DNA from: Chamaelirium japonicum
Lineage: Eukaryota; Streptophyta; Magnoliopsida; Liliales; Melanthiaceae
Assembly: GCA_947650365.1 (NCBI GenBank)
Contig: OX393552.1
Span: 52,583,428-52,647,427 of the forward strand
DNA: 64,000 nucleotides
Direction: 5' to 3'
Below the pieces are notes generated by a model. It saw only the letters and a list, made by a program, of their open reading frames with translations. It made no database searches and was not told the DNA's origin. How positions within the stretch are numbered: the stretch's first letter is position 1; each line of letters opens with the position of its first letter. Of the stretch, positions 55,785 to 64,000 are shown piece by piece. Position numbers and translations under genes: made by a program.

Positions 55785-57008
55785 TGATGCAGACGAGCCA
55801 CTACGTGCAGTTTTTCTACAGCTGATGGCGTAATTTCATCCGCGCCGGAGATCCAGGAACCCGATCGTCGATCCGTCTGCATCAGTGGAAAGCTTCATCG
55901 AAGCCCCACAGTTTTGGTTTTTACTTTATTTCGATCCGACCAACGGATCGTTAGTTATTTCAGTTTTTATTTCTGGTTCGGGTAGGTGCGAGCCATGTTC
56001 GCATCCGGTTCGAGCCACAGATGCCGAACTGACTCATTTCTATGTTTACTTTTTAGCCATAGGATCTTAAGTTAGGGATAGATCTCAATGGATGAGATTC
56101 AAAGGAGAAACAAAAACCCATAACCCTAGCCCAAAAGCCAACCGGCCGGCCCCCCTCTCTCTCTCCCGCGGACGCTCCCGACTCCCCCTCTCTCATCCGC
56201 GCGCCCTTTCTCTCTCTCTACCCGACCGGCCTCTCTTCCCCTTTCTTTCCTTTTGTGCCTTATGCCTTCGTCCCCTATTTATTCTAAAAACCCTAATTGC
56301 AAAGGGAGTTGAAAATTGAATTGAAACCCTAACAACGGAGAAGCGGATCGCTTGCTCGGTGTATTTTTTCCGACGAATTCCTCCTTGCTTCTCAACCTTC
56401 TCTTCCTTCGCAAGCTTCTACCCCGTCACCTCGCTATTCATCCTCGGCTTCACGGAAGATCGACGTGGAGTGTCTTCTTCTTCAAGATCATCGTCTCGGC
56501 TTCTTCACCCCGTCTTCTGGACCACACCTCCCCCTTCCGCGCCATTCCTCTGCAACATCGGAGTATCGGAAAGCTGCCGGCATTGACCAAAGCACGGTGA
56601 GATCGATCCTCGGTAGTTTTCATGTGATAACATCCTTTTCTCGCAACCGGCCTTATTGCTGATTTCATTATAGGAACCCTAAATTCCTGTTTTCCCGAGA
56701 GTCTCATCCATTAGGATTTATTCGATTAGATCTTTGCATGTTATTGAGACATTGACTTATTAATTTGAGATTGTTCTTGTTCTCATTGCTGGAATTCAGT
56801 CTTATAATCTGAAATTAGTGTTCATCTTGTCCATTTTATTGTTTCTTTGAATTAAAATCTGATTGGTGATGAATGAATGCTGAAACGTGATTCTAAGCAT
56901 TGCTGAAATTTACTTATACATGCTGAAATCTGATTTGCATTATTTAAATTCTGCACTTGGATTAAATTAAGCATACGCATTCCATCTAGTTGATACTAGA
57001 TCGCATCA
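55785..57008 (+). repeat. 3' LTR of gag-only element (1224 bp)
   Basis: Offset of exactly 3184 bp from the 5' LTR with essentially complete identity, then the AAAAC duplication. Confidence 0.97.
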
Positions 57009-57013
57009 AAAAC

Positions 57014-58496
57014 GAAATATCTAAAACCGACACATTCCAGTAAAAAATGGCCTATATTGGATGGAAACCAAACAGGTCGAAACCGACAGAAACGGATGCG
57101 AAACTGACCAAAACTTCTAAAACCTTTAACAAATAATTTAAGAGAAATATCTTTTGAAACAATCTGAAATGTAACCTGAAACAAGTACATCTTACCCAGA
57201 ATGCAATCCAAAAACATCCAAAATATACGGATTTCATGTGAAAGCACGTCATTTTGAAATCTGGGTTAGTTCCTTTTAGGTATGCCAAAAACATATGATG
57301 TTTCGGAAGAATTTTAAACCATCTATACATAGCAATCCGCGACGACGGCTAGAGCACAGTCGGCAATGAATGAAACTCTATTGCAATGGCAATGATGCAA
57401 AGCGATGTAGGCTTTTAATTATTATGTTGGAGATGAGAAGCACAAAATAATGCTCGTTTTGACTCCAATTTGATGGGAAAAAGGGGTGGTGAATAGTAAA
57501 TTGCACGTTAAGGTTGTGGTCACCCAAATGATATACAATACCAAGATAAGTGGAGCAAAAAGCAATTCTGGTGAAGATAGTCTCACATGCCTAGTTATAA
57601 CAGAAGGGTTGATTCTAAAAACATTTGGATACAATGGTGGTGTTCATTTCTATAGTTAGAAATAAATGTAGAAGTGTATGCGACAAGCTTGATAAAGTCA
57701 AACCAAATAACCACAACATGGATCTTTTAGATGTCACCATGGTTATTGTTGGTGTGGAAAAATTAACGGTGGATTATCAACTGATCCTTGAGCGAACTCT
57801 GACATGAAACCAAATATTAACACACTTTGGTGACAATGCCCCTTGATCAGAGCAGGGTCGTATAATGAAGAATCAATTGAGGTTTCATAAATAAAATGAA
57901 AGAAATGCTAGAGTTAAGATTACATTACCCTACCTGGTGCTCGCCATGTTGCCTTTATAGGTGAAGTTGGGGACGAACGGTGTGACGTCCTCGTCACCGC
58001 CTTTCCATGATCTTCTCACTTGAGCAACAAGGCAGCATAGGGGTGGATGTTGTAACATCCGCCTGAGCCTCGTCGTTCTCTTCACCACAATCTCCACTTG
58101 TTGTCAACTAGCCGGTGTTAAGGTGGGCGAGTGTATGGACGTTGTTGGTTAAGAGTCTGGTGCTAAGACGTTATCGTGTGATTACATGCAGGAATCATTC
58201 TTCATGTGATATGATTGCAGACGACTCTCTCGCTTTGGTCATTATTCAGTGTTCTCCTCCAGTGAGCTTGTTGTCTTCGAGGACTGTGATTCTGTTGAGT
58301 CCATCTGCTGAGATGTACGACCTCAGGTCACGTCTGTTGAGGTGGACTGGGAAGTTTTGGTTGTGGTAGGGTCAGTTCAGTCTCAACTAATGTTTCGACC
58401 TACTAGGGATATTGTGGTATGTTTAGCACCCGACCTGCTTGGAGGTCGGACATATCCAAAATCAAGTGTGTATTTAGCTATGTGGTTGTACCTTAG
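57014..58496. other. Intron sequence, nothing recognised
   Basis: No domain or element end is recognised. Short frames on both strands look random. Confidence 0.5.
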
Positions 58497-58504
58497 CTCT
58501 CAAG

Positions 58505-58673
58505 CAAGGTACGAAAAATCAAAATATTTTACAAAAAATCAAGAAATATTTTACTTTTTTATACACTGAAATAACATATTTCATGAAATATCGTGATATT
58601 TTGTGTGATATATCGTGCTGTTTCGCGAAATATGCCTTTTTTGGAGGGGTTGAAATCAAAATTTTGAACCTTG
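58505..58673. mobile_element. Short hAT-type MITE, 169 bp, perfect 8-bp TSD CTCTCAAG
   Basis: It starts CAAGGTACGAAAA and ends TTTTGAACCTTG, inverted ends of the CAAGGT type. CTCTCAAG is duplicated at 58497-58504 and 58674-58681. The interior is AT-rich with ATTTCGTGATA-like words. It shares its end type with the element at 4669-5172. Confidence 0.85.
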
Positions 58674-58681
58674 CTCTCAAG

Positions 58682-59729
58682 TTACATCGTGTTCAGTAGT
58701 CAGCAATGGCATGTTCAAACTCTAGTCGTGCCTTTTACTCCAACGGGTTGGCTCATAATTTTGCCTCCCATCATAGCCCCTCCTGGGAAAATGGGCCTTT
58801 ACAGTTCATAAATGCCTAAGAAACCAAGTTTCGATCATCAGATTTGAGCTGTTGGTCAGATCGATGGTGTATTTTTGCAAAGTTGTAGTTTTGGTTGAGC
58901 TGATAGAGAGTAGAAGTTTGTGTTGGTTTGAAAAGAGGTTGCACATTGTAAAAGGTTTACCTTATCCTTTGACCAGATTCCATTGACGATCTCGTTGTCT
59001 CGATTTGGCTTGTATATTTGGTTGGCTTGATTTGGTGCATCATTTGCTTTATTCTTGGGGTGGTCATCTGAATAATCATTGGGTGCATTGTTGTTTTAAC
59101 ATGTCCAATGATGTCATGGGCACGCAGTTGAAAAAATCAGCACAAGAGGCAAGGGGTTAGGTGCCTCTGATTTAGCGACGCGTATGTTTCTTCTTCCTCT
59201 TCTGGAACATGTATCTGCCATTATTTCCTAGTCATCGTTTCAACTTCTACTCTAGGTCTCTGTTTGAGGAGGTCGGATCCTTGTCTCTCTATTGGCGAAT
59301 TGAGGAGTAGATACCTTATTGGTGATAATATCAAGCTCTACTACGTCGGGTTTGGTGAGTAGTCCTTTGAGACAAGTGAGATCTATATCCATGTCAGCTT
59401 GATCAAGGCGGGATTGTGTCTTCATCTTCAGCCACTTGCCATAGATTTTCTAAGTATGAAAGATCCTTTATTGTTTTGAGAGATTGAAAGAACTTGATAT
59501 TAACTTCAGGGCATTTTACTTTGTCTAGAAGTATAAAGAGATGTCTGAAAGTACTCCAGCCAATGCTGCCATCTACTCATCCCTAGAAACGAGCACCTAC
59601 ACTTCACTAGAGTTCCAGGCTTCCAGTTAACTCTGGTCCAATGAAGCATTATGACGTCCTATAGGTATGGGGTTTTTGGGGAGGAGATAGGAGGATTTAG
59701 ATTATTACTCCAACGATAGATAAAGAGGC
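58682..59729. other. Intron sequence, nothing recognised
   Basis: Mixed-composition sequence without a domain or repeat boundary that I can identify. Confidence 0.5.
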
Positions 59730-59737
59730 ATTGTAAG

Positions 59738-60686
59738 TAATGTTTAAAAAGGTGAAAGGCGTATCGAGGCGTTTTTTCTGTGGAGAGGCGAGACGTAAGC
59801 CTCAAGGCGTACCGAGATAAGCCTCGAATTTTTTGGAGATGTTTTGGTAAAAAAAAGGTTAAAAAAAGAAAAAAAATAGAATAAATATTATTATTGAATG
59901 TGTAATAATAATTAAACTAAATATGCATAATAAATCACAATGTGTTAGAAAATACCTTATATGACATGATTGAGGACTCCATCGAGCAATCTAACAACAA
60001 AATAGAAAGTCAAATTGCTCAAACACGTTTAATTCTTAATATTCAAGATAATAATTAAAGTAGTAAGTAACAAGTAATAACAAACAATAAAATACGAATA
60101 TAGGACTAACATTGTCAAGATTAAAAAAAAAACAATGATACAAATACAATACAATGGTAAAATACAAAAAAAAAAATATACAAAAAACTAGTAGAAAAAG
60201 TAAGATCATGATCCATACCTCTAAACTTGAAACAAATATTGATCTCTCACTTGTAGTCGGTAGGCAATCCACAAAGAAGAAGAATGCAAGCTTCGGAATC
60301 AAAATCAAAGAAGAAATGAGCACTAGATCTTGATTTTGGGTTTTTAGAGACAAAGGGATTGCAAACCTAAAGAGATCTAAAAGGGTTTAGGAGGTTTGAA
60401 TGGGTGAAAAAAGGACCCATGGGGGCGATTTACATATCAAACCCTTACCCTCTCGACACCAAACATTGGTTTTAATCCCTCCCCGCCCTATGTTTCACAC
60501 CTGGAGTAAGAGGCGTACGCCTCAAACGTCTTGAGGCGCGCCTTGGATAGAGGCGTATGCCTCTTGATGCAGAGGCTTAGGCTTTTTATATGTGGCTACT
60601 GAGGCGTGCGCTTCAAGGCAGCACAAGACTGCCTCACCTCGAGGCGGGCCTAGAGGCGTAAGCCTCGAACACCTTTTTAAACATTG
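59738..60686. mobile_element. hAT-type non-autonomous element, 949 bp, 8-bp TSD ATTGTAAG
   Basis: The ends TAATGTTTAAAAAGGTG and CACCTTTTTAAACATTG are inverted with one mismatch at the outermost base. ATTGTAAG is at 59730-59737 and 60687-60694. Both subterminal regions are dense with GAGGCGTA/TACGCCTC words, a typical hAT transposase-binding pattern. The interior is AT-rich, without a transposase. Confidence 0.9.
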
Positions 60687-60694
60687 ATTGTAAG

Positions 60695-62610
60695 TGTTGT
60701 GGCCCAAGCTCATGAATGGTGTGCCACCTAGACTTGGCAAAACCTGATCTGACCCGCTAAACCCGACCCTAACTTGACTCGTTTCTTAAACGGGTAGGGT
60801 TAAGGTTCAACAAAATTTGGCCCGCCAAAATTAGGGTCAACCCTAACTCGGCCAGCCAAACTCGTGAACCGCCATGCTGCACAAAGGGGGCTTAGGGGCA
60901 AGCTGAAGAGCGGGGGGAAAAGTCACGGCTTGTGCCTCTCGATGTCCACCATGGCCCTGTTCAATCTTCGTCGCATGGTCTGATCTTCGCATGCCGCTCA
61001 ATCATCAACACATAACACCGAGAAAAAAAGAGCCCTAATAGATCTTAACACGCATTATCCTCCCTTTTTTAGCTTCCTGGGTGGTAGGCTATAGACAAAA
61101 ATTAGGCGTTGTTCGGAGAGGCGGAAGTCCCATCATCCTATTCTCGAAGGCCTTCAACGTTATTCGCATCTACTGCAACTTCTCCTCTGATACTTATGTC
61201 TACTCCATCACAAAGGTATGTGATAAGTAGTACTAAATAGACATTAAATTACCTTAGGTTATGTAATGTTAGACTAATCAGGTTAGGAGGGTCAGGGTTA
61301 CGGTTAACCCACCTAGGGTTAGGGTTGGGATGTGGGATGATTGACTTGTTTAATGAACGGGTTAGTGTTAAAGTTGATGCATCCAAATCCACCAAGCCGC
61401 CAACCCTAATCGTAACCTGATTGCAAGCACTAGTTCCGCCCGATGATATCCTAACGCTCAGAGGTGTGATTTGCTTGGTCTTTCAAGAAGGAGAGACTTA
61501 TAGGCTTTGGTGGGCCCATCGCTTCCAATCATGTTTTGCCAAGGGAAGTTGGATCGAGTGCAACAGGTGAAGTAGAATTGTCATCATGCTCCTTCCGCTT
61601 TTTTTCCAGGAGTGTTGGAGGGACACAAAGGAGCATTGAAAGTTGTGTGTTGACATAGCTCGATTCATTCCTCGATTCCGACAAGGGCGCAAAGTCCGGG
61701 ACTCGGGCAGTTACTACGATGGAGAAGGACCAGGCCGTTGTTCATCCTCGTCTTCCGAACCAGTGCAAGACATCTAGGCTACCACCTAGGCTTTCTTTTG
61801 CCCTAATTCTTAGATCTCCTAATAGAAACAGAAGTCCTCTGGTCGTGCCCCCAGATCGAGAAAAGTCTATTTGGGCTACCCTCTATAAGATAGAAGTTCC
61901 TCAATGGAAATATCTGATGGGAAAAGTGACAAAAAAACATTTGTTCATTATATAATGCAAAATTTTAAATAATGTGGTTTGGCTTATACGACCCAAGATT
62001 CATTTGGGAATGAGGTTTTGTGAAGAGATGGGCTTTAAGGTGGAAGCGTACAGTCACCCAGCGAATGTCCATTTGTACATGAATGCTGGAACATAGTCCA
62101 TTACTTTATTTGGAGTGACGCTATGAAAGGATGATCACTTCCTTGTTTGAGAGTGTGATCTCTTCTTTGGCACCCACCATTATTCAGTCAATGGATGATG
62201 GGCAGAGGCTTTCCTAGTGCGCCACCTATGAGCAATTAAGAACACGGGGCTGGCTGCTGATGTAGTTTAACATTTTATGGTCGATATTTGTCTGAATATT
62301 GGTATTTGTGATGCTGTGACCAATGGATATTTGACTTGTATGCCTTGAAAGAATCGTGCAAGCGGTATTCTTTCTTTGCATTTACAGACACGAGAATTTA
62401 CGTGCATGGACATGAGTGAACTTATGTATGTGACATGGATGGGGGTCCATTTTAAATATTTAATGCATTTCCAGATATTTTCAGAAGTAATGTTTAATAG
62501 AAACAGACTCAAAACAGTTCTAGGTTCATTAATGTTTGATTACTATTCTCTATTTTATAGTTGCTTTCAATCATGCTCCAATAAACATATATTAATATTT
62601 TTTAATTCAG
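60695..62610. other. Intron sequence, probable decayed repeat at 60730-61430
   Basis: 60740-60860 and 61290-61420 share CTAACCC/GGGTTAG-type words in opposite orientations, suggesting an old element with inverted subterminal repeats, but I could not fix the ends or a TSD. The rest, up to the acceptor at 62610, shows nothing I recognise. Confidence 0.45.
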
Positions 62611-63172
62611 GGAGAAAATGGTTGCTGCTCTTTTATCAGCTGGAGCAAATCCAAGTTTGGTCACTGATCCTACTGCAGAGTGGCCTGGAGGATGCACTGC
62701 CGCTGACCTGGCATCAAGAGGAGGGTATGAAGGCTTAGCTGCATATCTTGCAGAAAAGGGGTTAGCTGCACATTTTCATGCAATGTCGCTGTCAGGAAAC
62801 ATAACTGCCCCTCCACCGTCCAAGTCAACGAACCAAGGGAACTTAGAAAATGTATACTCTGCAAACCTGAGTGAGCAAGATGTCTGTTTGAAAGAATCAT
62901 TAGCAGCTTACCGAAACGCTGCTGATGCCGCTGATCGTATACAAGCCGCGTTCAGGGAACGCTCATTAAAGCTACAGACAAAAGCAGTCCAGTTGGCCAA
63001 GCCTGAGATGGAAGCAGCAGGCATAGTTGCTGCCTTGAAGATTCAGCATGCCTTCCGTAACTACAATAGGCGAAAGGTGATTAGAGCTGCTGCACGGATC
63101 CAAAACTATTTCCGTACCTGGCAGACCCGGAAGAATTATCTCTACGTGCGCAGACAAGCCATAAAAATCCAA
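62611..63172 (+). CDS. CAMTA exon: last ankyrin repeats and IQ motifs
   Basis: The exon opens by completing the split Arg codon and reads REKMVAALLSAGANP, the ankyrin continuation. GGCTAADLASRGGYEGLAAY follows as the last repeat. After a linker come IQ-type helices: ADRIQAAFRE, then AALKIQHAFRNYNRR, then AAARIQNYFRTWQTRK, and the start of another (RRQAIKIQ) that runs to the exon end. IQ motifs bind calmodulin or calmodulin-like proteins and link CAMTA activity to calcium. The donor is gtaagc after CAA at 63172 (phase 0). Translation beyond it stops soon and is intron. The C-terminal calmodulin-binding region should lie downstream of the window. Confidence 0.95.
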
Positions 63173-63264
63173 GTAAGCCTCAGGATCAAATTTTCCTCTT
63201 TCCAATTTTATCTTTTGAATCAGGGAAACTTCGAGGCTTTCCCTATCCACCAACTGGCCTTCTA

Positions 63265-63445
63265 GGTTTCTTGACAGGTGCCTCTCTTGCCATGTTGCCT
63301 TTTGATTAGGCTTTCGGCGCCAAGTTTGAGGGTTAATGTTAGGTTGACAGCCGGTTGGAAAAATATTGTCAACCGTTTTGTGCTCCATAGTCGACCTCAT
63401 ATTGATGGGGTAAGACTAGAAAGCATGATGATGATTATGATTATC
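63265..63445 (+). repeat. Dispersed repeat with (GAT)n tail, copy D
   Basis: GTGCCTCTCTTGCCATGTTG, then GACAGCCGGTTGGAAAAATA, then TAGTCGACCTCA and GATGATGATTATGAT match copies B and C in order and orientation. Confidence 0.75.
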
Positions 63446-63641
63446 TGGAATTAGTAAACAGGTTATGATGAAGAATTCTTGCTTTTCGAACTAGCAGTTG
63501 ATTATGTCACCAAAATCGTTCAGAATGACACCCTTGTATCCGTTCTAACTGATTCGACTGTATGATTATCATCATTTTACATTTTTACCTGATCTGGCAG
63601 CACGATGCCTAGTTTGTTTCAGGGTATTTTTGCATACACCT

Positions 63642-64000
63642 CCTGACAAATATTAATATTACATAAAGCACCCCCTCTTTGTAAGTTTTATTAATAGCCC
63701 CCTAACATATTCTGATATTTAGTCAAAAAAATCCATGGGGGGGTATGTAATATCATATGAGAGGTTTTATGTAGCCATGCGGGATTTTTTACTGCCATAA
63801 CCATAACCATCAAGCCATGTCCCATACTCCCATCTACTTGGGGTCGGCTTTATGAATCCTTCTTTGTCATTCATTTATATTTAGGACTATATGTGTCGTC
63901 ACAATATTGTATGGGGTTATTTACTAAATGTCATAATATAATAGGGGGTTATTAATAAATCTTAAAAAGAGGGTGGTTTATGTAATATCAATGCGTCAGG
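63642..64000. mobile_element. MITE with long terminal inverted repeats at window end
   Basis: The left arm (CCTGACAAATATTAATATTA onward, about 90 bp) pairs with the right arm ending ATATCAATGCGTCAGG at 64000. A CTACTTGGGGTCGGCTTTAT phrase sits in the interior. No TSD can be checked because the element reaches the window edge. Class uncertain; long arms suggest a Mutator-like or similar MITE. Confidence 0.7.

Larger units (their letters stand above)
52601..57008 (+). mobile_element. Young gag-only LTR retrotransposon (TR-GAG type), 4408 bp, TSD AAAAC
   Basis: Two 1224-bp LTRs (52601-53824 and 55785-57008) look identical except for one T/C difference (52814-52818 versus 55998-56002 region). 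AAAAC is duplicated at 52596-52600 and 57009-57013. A Met-tRNA primer site TGGTATCAGAGC lies at 53828-53839, and a purine tract (GAGTCCGGGGGACT) abuts the 3' LTR. The 1.96-kb interior has one long open frame containing gag and an unrecognised C-terminal region, and no RT, RNase H or integrase. It must be mobilised by enzymes from another element. Solo LTRs and a reversed relative lie in the upstream intron. Confidence 0.97.
36457..62610 (+). other. CAMTA intron, 26.2 kb, TE-filled
   Basis: This phase-2 intron interrupts an ankyrin repeat. The donor is gtatgt and the acceptor is tttttaattcag at 62610. At least half is identified repeats: copia fragments with a solo gypsy LTR, a hairpin element in (TA)n, a 5.3-kb copia element, a 4.4-kb gag-only element and two hAT-type elements. 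The stretches 36457-37500, 40937-41760, 42290-43000, 49560-52595, 57014-58496, 58682-59729 and 60695-62600 contain no gene I can recognise. Short open frames in them look random. Confidence 0.85.
8735..63172 (+). other. CAMTA gene, partial at both ends (three internal exons)
   Basis: This is the span of a calmodulin-binding transcription activator gene. CAMTA proteins are nuclear, calcium/calmodulin-responsive transcription factors with the order CG-1, TIG, ankyrin repeats, IQ motifs and a calmodulin-binding segment. The window shows the linker, TIG, ankyrin and IQ parts. CG-1 and the C-terminal calmodulin-binding helix are not seen. The exons are 8735-9142, 35750-36456 and 62611-63172. They join in frame with no stop, and all internal splice junctions are GT/AG. 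The motif order and sequence resemble the plant CAMTA5/6 type more than the CAMTA1-3 type, but that subgroup call is inference. The two introns total about 52.8 kb and are mostly transposon. Confidence 0.93.

Noticed and set aside
60730..61430. Another MITE with inverted CTAACCC-type words
   Set aside because: Inverted words are visible but I could not define ends or a target-site duplication.

Overview
This is nuclear DNA from a seed plant, most likely a flowering plant with a repeat-rich genome and very long introns. I cannot name the species. The only host gene I recognise is a plus-strand CAMTA gene (calmodulin-binding transcription activator), closest in motif pattern to the plant CAMTA5/6 type. 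Three internal exons are visible: 8735-9142 (linker plus start of the TIG domain), 35750-36456 (rest of TIG plus first ankyrin repeats) and 62611-63172 (last ankyrin repeats plus IQ motifs). They join in frame across introns of 26,607 and 26,154 bp. The CG-1 DNA-binding exons upstream and the C-terminal exons downstream lie outside the window.

Nearly everything else is transposable elements, many with exact target-site duplications (TSDs). 1-4209 is the 3' part of a decayed Ty3-gypsy element with its 3' LTR. 4210-8734 holds two hAT-type elements and unrecognised intron sequence. The first long intron holds a hAT-type element (9308-9990), a GC-rich region (about 10580-12600), a short LTR element (13003-15737, TSD GTAAC), a reversed gag fragment cut by another hAT-type element (16547-17789), a 15,016-bp LTR element with a tRNA-Asp-type primer site (18163-33178, TSD GTTTT), and a reversed gag/LTR fragment (33518-35510). 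The 15-kb element is itself a host: it carries a hAT-type element in its 5' LTR, a reversed gag-protease LTR element (21912-28228, TSD GGTAT) whose LTR contains a solo LTR (26110-27339), another solo LTR (28753-29955), and two tandem arrays (76 bp and about 349 bp).

The second long intron holds a decayed copia fragment interrupted by a solo gypsy LTR (37978-39305, TSD CCAAC), a long hairpin element embedded in (TA)n tracts, a 5.3-kb Ty1-copia element (44184-49451, TSD ATGTC), a very young gag-only LTR element (52601-57008, TSD AAAAC) with an intact reading frame, and two hAT-type elements (58505-58673 and 59738-60686).

The most notable items are the young gag-only element and its older reversed relative, both lacking RT and integrase but sharing an unrecognised C-terminal region; the nested insertions, several of which have their empty site preserved in a sister copy inside the window; and a conserved regulatory gene whose exons are spread over at least 54 kb with a weak splice donor at the first visible long intron.
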